In this document: piece after piece, positions 11,618 to 22,180 of the stretch | How the letters are laid out: the number at the start of each line of letters is the position of its first letter | Numbering within the stretch: the stretch's first letter is position 1 | Origin: Hymenopus coronatus | Lineage: Eukaryota; Arthropoda; Insecta; Mantodea; Hymenopodidae | Assembly: GCA_030762935.1 (NCBI GenBank) | Contig: CM060899.1 | Span: 16,599,001 to 16,663,000 of the forward strand | DNA: 64,000 nt | Reading direction: 5' to 3' | The notes under the pieces: generated by a model | Told to the model about the DNA's origin: nothing | Databases searched by the model: none | The model's input: only the letters and a program-made list of their open reading frames with translations | Made by a program: the position numbers and the translations under genes

Positions 11618-11902
11618 GGATGCTCTTTAACTGCTGTGGTTCTCAGTGTTTCATTCTATACTGGGCGTGAAAGACTGCTTAGTTTTGCTCAGAGGCCTCT
11701 CTATCGGGCTTGAGGTTCTTTCACGTGCCATAAATTTATGCCACGGGACCCACAACTTTACTTTCCTTCTGAAGGAAGCCATGCTAAGGATTTTTATGCC
11801 TGAAAAAATCCATTGTCCTCCGCGACCTTGGGTATCAAGTTAGCATAGCATGGCATGGCATGGTAACCATTACAACACGGAGGGCAACAACTTTTTGGTG
11901 CA
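11571..11902 (-). mobile_element. SINE-1 copy, inverted, 14-bp duplication
   Basis: A perfect 14-bp direct repeat AACTTTTTGGTGCA lies at 11571-11584 and 11889-11902. Between them is an inverted SINE-1 with a long T-run (11589-11613, its A-tail), the 3' end ATGGATGCTCTTTAACTGC, the conserved middle, and a tRNA-like head with a short local GGCAT expansion near 11848-11864. It inserted just beyond the end of mariner remnant B. Confidence 0.9.
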
Positions 11903-11914
11903 ATACAGTACCTT

Positions 11915-11960
11915 CTCTGTCCAGTATGTACATATAATGTGTAGAGAAAGTGAAAAAACT
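11915..11960 (+). repeat. Fragment of hairpin-ended repeat (terminal palindrome only)
   Basis: It reads CCTTCTCTGTCCAGTATGTACATATAATGTGTAGAGAAAG, a decayed version of the CTATGTACATAG-centred hairpin that ends the repeat family. The rest of the unit is absent. Confidence 0.5.
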
Positions 11961-12566
11961 AACAGAGTTATGGTAGAGATAGATAAAGCACAGGTATGAA
12001 AAGGGAACTGTATATAACTGTAGAAGGGTAATTGAGGGTAGAGAGAAAGAGAGATTCTAAAAAACTTTCTTTGTTGTTCTCATTGAATGATGTGACAGAG
12101 CTTCTCTACTTGTGGCAGTCAAGGAGCATGTTCTGCCAGGGAGTGAAATTGTAATGGTTGCTGGAAAGCTTATGAGTATCTCTTCCTCTTCTTAACTCTG
12201 TATACCATCAGAAAATGGTGGATTGCAAAGGGCAAAGATTCCAAAATACACAATGCAGTCTTTGAAGAAATTTTCCCTCCCCATAACTGACTTTAGGTCT
12301 TAGAAAATCATAGCAGGGAAATACTCTCACTTTAGATCCATCCTAGCATATGGCATAGGAATACCTGTTATATTTACAAATGTAGTGCTGACAATGCACA
12401 TTGTTGGAGCATGCCCAGAATTGCACATGTTGATCTGAACTTCAATCTGAAGTTAGGAAAAGCTCCTTTGACTTACTACAACAGTTGTTGTTCATTCTCA
12501 AAACATTTGAAGTAACTGCAGTATTTGTCTTATTTTCTGTTCTGTTTCACTTTAAATAAATTAGAT
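11961..12566. other. No gene recognised
   Basis: Nothing supported beyond generic AT-rich sequence. Confidence 0.3.
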
Positions 12567-12834
12567 TTCCAAGAAGATTTTTTGTTGTAGTATTTAATCC
12601 CCTGCTTTTAATACTATGACACCACAGGCAATGGCACTGATGATATATGCAATGAAGATGGAGCACCGGCAGAATGTGATGGCAGGGAAGACCGGAGAAC
12701 CTGGAGAAAACCCACCTCTGCATCACTTTGTCCACCACAAATCCCTCAAGTGGTCACTTGGATTGAACCGGGTTGCCTAGGTGAGAAGCAAGTGGTCTAA
12801 CCACTTGACCATGGCAGGCCATCCAGGAAGGTCT
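12567..12834 (-). mobile_element. SINE-3 copy, inverted
   Basis: Read on the - strand it has the full SINE-3 layout: A box (ATGGTCAAGTGGTTAGACCAC), B box (GGTTCAATCC), a core with GGTTTTCTCCAGGTTCTCCGG, and the 3' end ..GTGTCATAGTATTAAAAGCAGGG. Flanking TTCCAAGAAGATTT and ATCCAGGAAGGTCT are a possible diverged duplication. It abuts hairpin repeat copy B. Confidence 0.75.
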
Positions 12835-12844
12835 ATAATATTTT

Positions 12845-13690
12845 TTATTTACTCTCTCTATACGTACTATGTACATAGTCTATAGAGAAGCTATTGCATT
12901 CCACCAAAAAATTTGATACCAAGATTTCACCGGAAATAGATATTTTGGGGTCCTCTGTATCTAAAAAAAGTATTTTCAGAAAAAGGTTCGTGTGTTAGTG
13001 TGTCTGTGAACATGATAACTTAAGAACGAAACATGGTATTTAAGTTTAGTATGTTCCAGGGATGCAATATGAAGATTTTGAGAAAAATCCCCCCACCCCA
13101 AACTACCCTTTACATGGAAAATTTGGATTTTCTCAAAAATGGCTCAAACGATTTTAATTAAAATACTGTATTTTAAAGATATTTATAATGCAAATAAAAT
13201 GTATAACTTGAATTTTCTGGGAGTAGCCTCTAAAAACCTCTATATTCTGAATTAATTTTGCATAACTGGTAAACTGTAAGAGATAGACAAAAACTTAACC
13301 ATACAAGAATAGATCACATTAAAACACACCATTTATGTCACATATGTTTTTTTTCCCGCCCGTAGAGTTAACCATTTTTGAGATATTGCTTGTTTTTGGT
13401 TTCAGTTATAAAGTACTCAAACATTTTTCACATATGGGAATTTTTCAATTCCTGGCAATGCAAAGAAACTAATTTCAACCACATAGCAACTAGCTTTTAA
13501 AAGATTTGACTATCATTTTAGCCTAGTGTATTCCATTATTTTCCTTCTTCTTACAAAAAGCATTACTGCTAATGTTGATCTTGATTATCATGAAGTAGAT
13601 AGAAGAATAAGCTTTTTAACAATAATCTGTTACAGAGATGTAGAAAAAGAAATGTGAATGGAACTCATCAGATTTTTCTGTTTATTTATG
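12845..13690 (+). repeat. Hairpin-ended interspersed repeat, copy B
   Basis: It begins with the terminal hairpin (CTCTCTATACGTACTATG-TACATAGTCTATAGAGAAG, 12854-12888). It then runs through all family blocks: 'GATACCAAGATTTCACCGGAAAT', the TG-rich site, 'CTACCCTTTACATGG', 'AACGATTTTAATTAAAAT', and the distal block 'AGAATAAGCTTTTTAACAATAATCTGTTACAGAGATG', which matches copies A and 55540-56345. It has no ORF. This is the least interrupted copy in the window. Confidence 0.7.
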
Positions 13691-14429
13691 TGAATTGAAA
13701 TTCAAAGAATGTATTTTGCTTTCAGAAAACAAAGTATAAGAACTGGTGTAAATATTATTGGTTTAATATTGACTATCAGAGTTAAGTAAAATTGAAATAT
13801 CTTGTATTCTAACCACTCATTTAATGAAAGTCTGCTGCAATATTTAGTATACGAATTAAAGTGTGCTCCAAATCTGAACATTTCCATAAGCCTTGATCCA
13901 AAACTAGACATGTCCAAAGTACTTCATTTATTTTACCTATTGCTATATGGTTGTAATTTTTAGCACTTAATTCCTCTTGATTTCAGATAGGATTACCTTT
14001 TAAATATATTTTTTACAAGATATTTAATGAAATACATTTTTTCCTTAATTGTACAAGAGAAAAGTTTTTTTTTTTTTGCATTTATCTCAAAACACATGAT
14101 GGTGGATATGCTAAGTTCTGGAAATAGCTACTCATATTAGATGCAAACAATATAGTTCATAGAATTATGCTGATTCACACTTATTTACACTCACCTTCAG
14201 TTAATATTGTTGAAAAACATTGTAACTTTTCAAGAACATTCTCCTCATCTGCAGCAGTTTGATTAATATTTAATATGATAGTTCTCTTTTGATTAAATCA
14301 CATGGGTTGCATGAACATATCAGTGTTACAGTCACTGTTTAGTAACCACACGCATCAGTTTTCGCTTATGCATGGCTAGCAGTGCAATGTTCCTCTTTTG
14401 TTACTCAAATATTTGTCCACAATGAAAAT
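13691..14429. other. No gene recognised
   Basis: AT-rich. A 71-codon - strand open stretch (13702-13917) has no recognisable domain. Confidence 0.3.
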
Positions 14430-14990
14430 ACCTGCTCTAATTCCTACTTTAGAACTGTAAAACTTCTTTTCCTTCTCTGTCCAATTCTGTTGTCAGTTAG
14501 AGCATTTGTAATGCTCTGGGTTGCTTTTGTCACACTCCCCCTTATATATTGGGGCTTTTAGAGTTATTTTCCACCTTTTTGAAATCTCCCTTATCTCCAT
14601 CGTTTTACAGAACAGTTTTATCACTCCCCATCTCCTATTTTCATCTATCAACTAAGCCTTTCAAAATTTCCCAGAAATACTGTCAATGTTGCTTGCTTTA
14701 CTGGATTTTTACCTCTTAATTTGCTCACACAGTTCATGTTGATAAATTCCCTGTATAATTAATTATTTGCTGACCCCCATGCCAAAAATATCTTCCCACC
14801 ATTTATCTGGGTTATGTCAGTTTGGTTTTCCCTATTTTGTATGCACCTTTTACAACTGTCTATATTTTCTTTGCATCCTGCATTTTTGTCACTTTATTTA
14901 ACATTTTTATTTTTATACCACATTCCCATCTTTTTTCATTAATAAGGCATCTGAATTCCCATTGAAGTATTTTCTATTGGAGAGTTTAAC
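14430..14990 (-). pseudogene. LINE reverse-transcriptase remnant, upstream part
   Basis: Frames on the - strand give HNPDKWWEDIFGMG (pre-RT region), then KSSKASNIDSIS (the 'LKNGKAPGPDGI' block) and WKITLKAPIYKGECDKSN (the 'W..a.i.PIyKkGd' block that precedes the RT fingers). Several stops and shifts separate them. It probably belongs to the same broad LINE type as the pieces at 20690-21060 (-) and 45690-46250 (+), which cover later parts of RT. Confidence 0.55.
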
Positions 14991-15436
14991 AGAAGAATGA
15001 TTTACGCATCTGCATAAAATTGAGAATTTGAGAGTTTACTGGAAGCAAGACTGGTATGCTGCATTTAGTGATTACAGCATTGTTGAAACTTGTTGCTGTG
15101 TTTGTTGAAACTGATGGTAATTGTTGTGAGTTCGGCACTCTTATTTGCAAATAGAATTGACAACCTTGATAGTTGGCAGGGTGATCTTGACACTTAGCAC
15201 ATTTAGGTGCTACGAAACTAAATAAATATTTGTTTTTGTTAATGATGCAGTCAATTGCATCACATCAGTGTCATCAATGTGCCAGAATTTTATCATACAC
15301 AAGCTCTTTTACACATCAAATAAATATAATAATGTGGGGCTGTTGCTTTTAAGCACAGTTGAAAACCACCAGTCTGGGCTGGGATTGAACTATAAAACTA
15401 AGAATCAGAATTAATAAATTAATGGGAATGCACAGT
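14991..15436. other. No gene recognised
   Basis: AT-rich flank of the Penelope-like inverted pair. No coding signal. Confidence 0.3.
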
Positions 15437-16118
15437 AAAGTAACTAATCAGTTAAGAGTAAAAACAACAGTTATTACACTCAAACTTCATTATGATATAA
15501 GTAACTTTTTGCAGACATGTTTTGGCGACTGTTGCCACCATCTTCAATGGAGATTTACTGATGAACTTGTGGTAGTGGCCTGCGGAGGTCTCTCCTTTGG
15601 GTAGATGAAGTGTTAGATGAGTCCATTTGTTTGTGGTATGTCAAAATTTGTGACTTTATTTTTGTTTTTTAGAATTAAAAACTGTTCGGATTCTGCACTG
15701 ATTTTATTAACTTGGAAACATCTGACAATGTTTTAAAGACTATATGAGGTATTTAGAGCATAAACAGACAGATAAGTCACCTGTAGCACATCATTTTTGG
15801 ATTCAAAACCATAATTTTCACGGTGAACCCAAGTTATTAAAATCAGTGCAGAATCCAGTCAGATTAACAGTTTGAGAAAATTTATTAATTCTAATAAACA
15901 AAAACAAAGTCATAAATTTTGACATACCACAAACAAACACTCATCTCAAAATTGATCTACCCAGAAGAGAGACCTCTATAGGCAGCTACCATGACTTCAT
16001 CAGTAAATCTCTGTTGAAGATGGTGGCAACAGCTGTCAAAACATGTCCGAAGTAAGTTACTTTTTTCATAGTGAAGTTTGAGTGTGATACTGTTGTTTTT
16101 ACTCTCAATTGATTAGAA
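15437..16118. mobile_element. Inverted pair of Penelope-like element 3' ends (long foldback)
   Basis: Two arms, about 15437-15715 and 15825-16118, are reverse complements with scattered mismatches, around a roughly 110-bp centre. On the + strand, the centre plus right arm reads EHKQTDKSPVAHHF, NHNFHGEPKLLKSV and LILINKNKVINFDIP. This matches the C-terminal part of the GIY-YIG endonuclease region of Penelope-like retroelements ('E..Y......VA.HF...GH..... LK.V....', then '..NK.KL.N.D'). The left arm encodes the same terminus on the - strand. Each arm also has a TTGAAGATGGTGGCAACAG...AAAACATGTC block, a decayed form of the hammerhead-like sequence known at Penelope ends. It is therefore two 5'-truncated copies joined head to head. 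A chance-inverted MITE is less likely because of the protein match. Confidence 0.65.
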
Positions 16119-16231
16119 TCAGAAGTCCAGCATCTACCAAACTGAGATACCCAGAACTGACTTGGTGGTATGGCTTTTGGAATTAGGTATTCAGAATAGT
16201 GATATGCATTCTACACAGCATGGCCAAAATT

Positions 16232-16440
16232 GACAATTTTTTTTTTTTTTTTTGATAGTGTATAATGCCCACTATTACTACATAGGACCACAGGCGATGA
16301 CTGTGATACATGGAGTGAAGATGGAGTACCGGTGGAATCCGATGGTGGGGGAAACTGGAGAACCTGGAGAAAGCCCTCTTCTGTAGTGCTTTGTCCACTG
16401 GGATCGAACCCGGGCCACCAAGTTGGCAATAATTCTTGGT
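16232..16440 (-). mobile_element. SINE-3 copy, inverted
   Basis: It starts with a T-run (the A-tail) and GATAGTGTATAATGCCCACTATTACTAC, which is the SINE-3 3' end. The core follows (..GGTGGAATCCGATGGTGGGGGAAACTGGAGAACCTGGAGAAAGCCC..), then B box GGGATCGAACCC. The A-box part is diverged. GCCAAAATTG occurs on both sides (near 16223 and 16443), a possible duplication. Confidence 0.7.
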
Positions 16441-16576
16441 ATGCCAAAATTGTTACAGTGTGTACACTGAGGTATATCTATTTAATGTCTGTGTGGCTGG
16501 ACTTCTGGACTTGAAAACACAATTTAGTAAGTGATTTATGTTTAAAATTGTTTGCCTTGTTTATTGTAATCAATCT

Positions 16577-16726
16577 CTACTGCATTCTTTCCATTAGACA
16601 TGCTACCATGAGAAATTCATTTCTTTTAGTGAATACAGAACTTCCTTGCATTCAAGATCTATTGCATCCTTTCCATTGGACATGCTATCTTGAGAAATTC
16701 ATTTCTTTTAGTGAATGCATAACTTT
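16577..16726 (+). repeat. Two-copy local tandem duplication, 84-bp period
   Basis: 16577-16642 and 16661-16726 are about 90% identical over 66 bp (shared TGAGAAATTCATTTCTTTTA). There is no coding content. It is a simple local duplication upstream of the first coding exon. Confidence 0.7.
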
Positions 16727-17450
16727 CTGATCACTAATGGAGCATGGAGAAAACTTTTTAACAGCAGGATTTTTATATGTATAGTGGCTGCAAGGGAAAT
16801 CTTTACATTTTAAACACAAGGAAAACCTTAACATAGACAATGTGCTCTTCTCCCACCACTATACAATAAAGGCGGGTGGTATATAGATATAGATTTTATA
16901 CAAAATATTCAAATCATTAGAGCTGCCAGGATCATGTTCCTGAACACGTGGAAAATACATACACAGGATCTGATATCTGCTTCTTTCTCAGCAATGATCT
17001 TTTAAATATCAGAGTCTGTTTTGAACTATCCTTGAATAATCTATACTTTGTTGATTCTGGGTAGTTTGGGAATATGTACTTGCATATCAGATTAAGTTTT
17101 TCCTTTGAATAATGAAGAAAATGACCTCTGTATGGTTCTGATTAGAAATATTTTAATTTTACAAAACAAGTTTCACCAGGGCAGACTGAATTGATTTTTA
17201 TTACAACATGAAAATCTCTGCCATGACAGTTTTTGGAATAATGTTATTTAAATTATCGTTTTAGACCCAGATTAACTAAATCATAGGTAAGGAAACTATG
17301 GAGCTCTAAACATTAAAAATGATGTGCTTAACATATTCCAAATTATCATCATTGCTTTATATTAATTTAATTTTTATGTAATTTAAACTACTAGAAGCAA
17401 AACCAATTTAAGTATTTCATATTACTAATAATGTGCTTCTTTTTCCACAG
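16727..17450. other. Intron sequence upstream of the first coding exon
   Basis: AT-rich sequence ending in a clear acceptor, TTCTTTTTCCACAG at 17437-17450. No other feature recognised. Confidence 0.4.
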
Positions 17451-17504
17451 ACTTTCTGATGATGTTGAGGAATAGAAGTGTTCATGTGCAGAAACTATAA
17501 TAAA

Positions 17505-17786
17505 ATGGATATCAAAGTAGAAATCAAAGAAGAAGAGTCTTGTTTGCTGGAGTATAGTTCTCAGAATGAGAGTGGACTTTGTTCCAAAGACTTTTTAGAG
17601 AATGTTAGGAGTGAAACTGTTACAAGTGGCAGTGACTGTGATATGGAAATCAAAACAGAAGTTGAAGAAAAAGATCCTGCAATGGAATATAATGATTTAT
17701 TTGAACCCAAATTAGAAATTAAAGAAGAACCATGCTGGGTAGAAACAATTACAACAGAAACGCTATGTACTTACGATGACATTGAG
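17505..17786 (+). CDS. C2H2 zinc-finger protein, coding exon 1 (acidic N-terminus)
   Basis: This exon encodes residues 1-94 of the zinc-finger protein. I chose ATG 17505 because its context (AAAATGG) is better than that of the in-frame ATG 17484, and an in-frame TGA (17466-17468) closes the frame upstream. The peptide is strongly acidic and has four IKxE motifs: IKVE and IKEE in MDIKVEIKEEE, IKTE in MEIKTEVEE, and IKEE in LEIKEEP. These fit the SUMO-acceptor consensus and are common at the N-termini of insect zinc-finger factors. There is no ZAD or BTB domain. The exon ends at ..TYDDIE with donor GTAGGT, phase 0. It probably serves as a regulatory or protein-interaction tail, which is inference. 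Confidence 0.8.
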
Positions 17787-18379
17787 GTAGGTTTTGCAGA
17801 AAGATTACATAAACATTTTTTCAATTTGTTATAATTATCTCCTAGATAAACCACTGAATTATGGTTTATTAGTAAATATCAATTTTTTCTTCATACCTTA
17901 TCTGGAAAATAAATAAGAAAACATTTTGAAAATGTTACATTTTAAAATAGTGGCCAAGTGCTATCAGCTCACAGTTTTTCTATCATTTCTAACAGAAGGC
18001 ATTCCAAAGAAGGTAAATTAATCTAATAAATCATGTATATTACTGAGGTTCTTCTGCTACTTTTACTACAGTAAGCAAGTATAGGTGCGACTTAGATCTT
18101 TTAGAATTGCAATAATATGTAAAGAAAGGTGGGAAACTTCAGATTCTATGATTGATAGTACAATCTATGGGTCTTCTTTACTTTCATGATGTAAGCTTGC
18201 AGCCTGTTTTGTATTCTGGGGCACCCAATGTCTTGTTTATATTTTGACAGATAAGATGAAGCATAAAAAAAAGGACCCAAAATCGGTGTCATCTTATACA
18301 CAGATATAAAACATAGATTAAAATTTATGTACATTAAAATCATTATAAAATAAAAAGAATCACCCACCAAGGCATCTAA

Positions 18380-19400
18380 AACTGTGAAAAGTCCTCACAA
18401 TGATCATCTAAGGAAAGCAACTCCTCACTTTCATTGTTGAAAAGCTTGTCATAAGAGTCCCATTATGCATCGTCATCAGTATCCCATTAAAAACCGTCCT
18501 TGGTTACATCCATAACATTGAAAATTCCACACTTTTTGAGGTATTTGATCACTGTTTCCATTTTCACTTTTTCTCATATTTGATCATGAAATCACACAAA
18601 ACATCAAGCATCACACAAAGCATAGCTTCACCTTTTGTGTATGATTTTTTGCCACTCCATCCAATTGTTCCATTATTCTCACATGTGATCTTTGAATGTT
18701 TTATTCAGAGATATGTCTAAATGTTGTAGACATGTTGCTGTTGGTATAACAGCACTATTAGTATTGCTTCGTGTTATGTGATTTTTAGTATTCTCAGTTA
18801 TGTCACTGCAAAACATATTCCCTACCAACAACTTGGTTGATTTCATAGAATACCTGGTTGCCTCTGGCAAACATTTTCCATCCACAATTTTACACCATTC
18901 TTGTCCATCCAACCCTTTTCATGAAAATGTAAAACTGTCTGGTGGAAATTTTATTTTAGTAATGGTTTTCCACTTCAAAATGACTATAGGGTTTAACTTT
19001 GTTCCATCTGGCATGCATGTTAATAGTACTGTAAACCTGGACTTTTCTTGGTTTACTTTTGACTTTAACAGTTTTTACTCCTTTTGTTTCCACAGTTCTT
19101 TGTTTATTGTATCAAAGTTTTTCTGTGTTTCATCCAAATTTCCAATAGGAGATAGTGACAAGTTGTATTTTTGCCTCATGCAAATAACAAACTTGTGAAA
19201 ACATAACTTTATGGTCAAGATCTTTTGGTAATTTCTATGCAATTTTTGTTCTCTGCGCATTACCAGATTTATTCTATTCATGAAATGATTGCACCAACCT
19301 ATTGTTGGTTTAAATTCTTTGCCGTGTTCTGGATTGACTCATGCCCTCTTCAGTGCATAGGCCCTAATCATATTTCTTGTAACAACATAACAATTCTGTC
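18380..19400 (-). pseudogene. Tigger/pogo-type (jerky-like) transposase remnant
   Basis: Segments read on the - strand from high to low coordinate are consistent with a CENP-B-type DNA-binding region and a DDE_1 domain. They are FKPTIGWCNHFMNRINLVMRR (the 'F.AS.GWL.RF..R..LS.R' block), KSRFTVLLTCMPDGTKLNP (start of the DDE fold), GLDGQEWCKIVDGKCL (fragment), TATCLQHLDISLNKTFKDHM (the 'LQPLDVSINKPFK' block) and FQCYGCNQGRF (the decayed '..KCGISNALDGTED' tail). Stops and shifts occur throughout. It lies in intron 1 of the zinc-finger gene, antisense to it. Apparent + strand frames across the region are antisense shadows. Confidence 0.7.
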
Positions 19401-19439
19401 TTTATTCTTATACCTATTCGGTAACACTATTTTCTAAAT

Positions 19440-19770
19440 GGGCTATGCTTTGGCTGAGAGGTTAGACCACTTGTCTCTCGCCTAGACAGTCCAGCTTCAA
19501 TCCAAAGGTACCGTGTGTGAGATTTGTGGTGGAGGAAATGGCACATGGGCGGGCTTTCTCCAGGTTTTATGGTTTCCCCCACCATTGCATTCTACTGGTG
19601 CTCCATCTTTGGTGGAGGAAATGGCACATGGGCGGGTTTTCTCCAGGTTCTCTGGTTTCCCCGCCATTGCATTCAACTGGTGCTCCATCTTCATTCATGT
19701 ATCACCAGTGTCATCATCTGCGGTGCCACAAGTTGTAAAAGCGGGTATTAAACACTACCAAAAAAAAATT
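19440..19770 (+). mobile_element. SINE-3 copy with internal tandem duplication
   Basis: The tRNA-like head is present (GGCTGAGAGGTTAGACCAC, B box GCTTCAATCC). The core GGTGGAGGAAATGGCACATGGGCGGG..TTTCTCCAGG..GGTGCTCCATCTT is present twice in tandem (about 19526-19608 and 19609-19690). The copy ends GTGCCACAAGTTGTAAAAGCGGGtATTAAACACTACC plus an A-tail. The duplicated core makes this copy about 85 bp longer than 54470-54706. Confidence 0.8.
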
Positions 19771-19839
19771 GTAAATCTGGCCAGCAACTATTCATCTTCT
19801 CATTGAACACTTTTTCATTGACATTTTTGTAATAGAATC

Positions 19840-20167
19840 TTCATTCCTTTACTGTCGCCATCCGTGGTGTAATGGTTACCATGCTGACTTCATATACCCA
19901 AGGTCTCGGGTTCAAATCCGGCAGAGGACGATGGATTTTTTTTTGGGTGTAAAAATTCTTAGCATGGCTTCCTTCGGAAGGGTAGTAAAGCCGTTGATCC
20001 CGTGTCATAGATTTATGGCACGTAAAAGAACCTCAAGCCTGATAGAGAGGCCTCTGAGCAAAATTAGATGGTCTTTCACGCCCAATTTAGAATGGGACGC
20101 TGAGAACCACAGAAGTTAAAGAGCGTCCATAAATAACACGCCATTTACTTTATTTTCATTCCTTTAC
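19840..20167 (+). mobile_element. SINE-1 copy, full length, 13-bp duplication
   Basis: TTCATTCCTTTAC repeats perfectly at 19840-19852 and 20155-20167. The body has the A box GTGGTGTAATGGTTACCATGC, the B box GGGTTCAAATCCGG, the conserved middle (GGCTTCCTTCGGAAGGG..GGCACGTAAAAGAACC) and the 3' end GAGCGTCCATAAATAACA. It is the best reference copy of this family in the window. Confidence 0.9.
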
Positions 20168-20546
20168 CAATCTCTTAACATCTCTGGCATATCGAAAGCT
20201 CTTGCTGCAGTACAATTGTTCAATTCTTGCTAGTTTTATGGCTTTTAATTTGAATCATGCTTTGTGTCACTTTACAAATTTTACGCCAATTACACTTATA
20301 GTACAAACTGTTTAAGCACATGAATGACAAAACCTACAACAATACTTGTTAGTGGTGCATATGAGCTCATTATTCGACACATGCTTTGCAGGCAAAACTT
20401 TAATAATGCTGAAGGAGGCTTTTGCTTTATGATGCATGCAACTTTACCAACCAATTGTAGAAATACAGAGCAGATATGTCTGCAAAATTAACTACCAATA
20501 CAACACTTTTGTAAATATTCAAGGTCATTGTTTCAATCAGTGCACA

Positions 20547-20583
<37 letters not shown>
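20547..20583. repeat. (ATT)n microsatellite
   Basis: About 12 uninterrupted ATT units. Confidence 0.95.
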
Positions 20584-20586
<3 letters not shown>

Positions 20587-20689
20587 ATTGTCAGTGTTCT
20601 AAATTTAAACTAAATTTACAAGCTGTTGATAGTTTTGGAATCATCTTATAGGATGAACATAAGGGGTAAAACTATATATCGTTGACAAA

Positions 20690-21060
20690 AATTTATACCT
20701 TGTCTTATTTGAAGGTCATCTTATTGACCAAAATGTACATATCTAAAAATTTGTTTCACTCTTCTGTCTTCTATGTGATGGATCCAATTCTATTTGTTTT
20801 CTCATATCTAATCTTGAATGCAGCATACCAATAGCTCAGTCCATATATTTTGGCTGAATATTTTGTCTAATATTGTACGGCCTTTAATTCTTTGTAGAAG
20901 TTTCATTTCTGTTCATTTTATTCTCTGTTGTTTTTTTGCATATTTCATTGCCATTGGTTAAGACAGGTGCAGCAATTACTTTGTAGAACTTTATTTTTGT
21001 CCCTTTTCTTGTTTTGTTTTGTTTCATTATTTGTTACATTCTTTGAGATCGGAAGAGTAT
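20690..21060 (-). pseudogene. LINE reverse-transcriptase C-terminal remnant
   Basis: The - strand reads TKIKFYKVIAAPVLTNGNEI, matching the 'TRLKFYKTmaaPvLLYGsE.W' block after the RT domain in many arthropod LINEs. After a shift come EMKLLQRIKGRTILDK (the 'AEMKFLRRv.GyT..D' block) and ..NWIHHIEDRR (the '..W..H..RM' block). Stops and frame changes are present. It lies in intron 1, antisense to the zinc-finger gene. Confidence 0.6.
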
Positions 21061-22180
21061 ATTATGTATATCACTTTCTTATTTATAACTAAGATCACAA
21101 ATTAAGAAGTTGGAATGAGATACTTTTTCCATTATGCTTTTATTAAAGACTGTTTTGGAATGAAGTGGATATCTTCCTTTAAATGCCCTGCCCTTAGTCT
21201 GCTTTTAAGATATTGTATAGTTCTCACATAGTGGGGTATCCCAAAAGTCTGGCATCACAGGGATTCCTATATATTTGCAGTTAATGTTCCAGATGGTTTC
21301 CATCTAACTCAGGATGTAACTAAAATTGGACCCAGTTCTGCAGAATTTTGGCTACTGAAGCAGCATTAAGCCCTCACAATAGCACTAAAGTGTGGAATGA
21401 AAATTATGTGAATTTCATTTTTAATTGAGAGAAGGGCAAATAATATCCACAAATGGTATAAATGTGTGTTAAGAGTTACATCATAGATTTTATTTAATCT
21501 CCAATGTTTAGCTACATTGGGGCTGTATATATATATATTTGAATTCATTATTTTGCATTTACCATGTATTGTAAATCAAATCATAACATAAATATACAGT
21601 GTTCAAAGAAGAAATATTTTGTAAAAACAGAAGCTTAGATGAATAAGACATATGAACACAGTTTTGCATTTACAGGAAGTCCATGAAATATCAATTAGCT
21701 GAAATTAAATTTTTAAAAACATAAAAGAATGATAAAATAAGGACAGATTTAATATACAAAGCATTATTAATGCAAAATGTAAAACTGTACCATTTATTAT
21801 ATTTTTTTGTACTTACAATGTGTTTTGTATTTATTAAATACTTGTAGTACTTGTCTCCTGTATCATAATGATCACAAAGATAATAATAGATTCTTTTATT
21901 GTAATTGAAAAAGAAAACTGACACTTCTGTGTTAGAAGCATCATTGCAATGAGACATACAAGTTATAAAAAAACAAAACAAACAAACAAAAACATTAAAA
22001 AAAAATCAAATAATGATTTGGCCTACAATTAAGTTCAGCATGGACACCAATGTTAAAGAGCCTTAATACCTAATCCTCTACCTGCAGTCTTCCAAGACTT
22101 ATTTTATAGCAGGTGCGTGCTCAAACACAAAACATTAGCCGAATAACTGCTATAAATAGTTTTCTACGAAGTCCGTGCCC
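21061..22180. other. Intron 1 sequence, nothing recognised
   Basis: AT-rich with a short (TA)n near 21526. Open stretches here are low-complexity and unsupported. Confidence 0.3.

Noticed and set aside
12845..13690. Helitron assignment for the hairpin-ended repeat
   Set aside because: A hairpin near one end is suggestive, but no CTRR terminus, no 5' TC end and no A-T insertion site could be established from these copies.
15422..15604. Short + strand peptide in the left arm of the foldback
   Set aside because: It is an antisense reading of the Penelope-like tail; the true coding direction of that arm is -.
18800..19198. 132-codon + strand open stretch in intron 1
   Set aside because: It is the antisense shadow of the Tigger/pogo transposase remnant.
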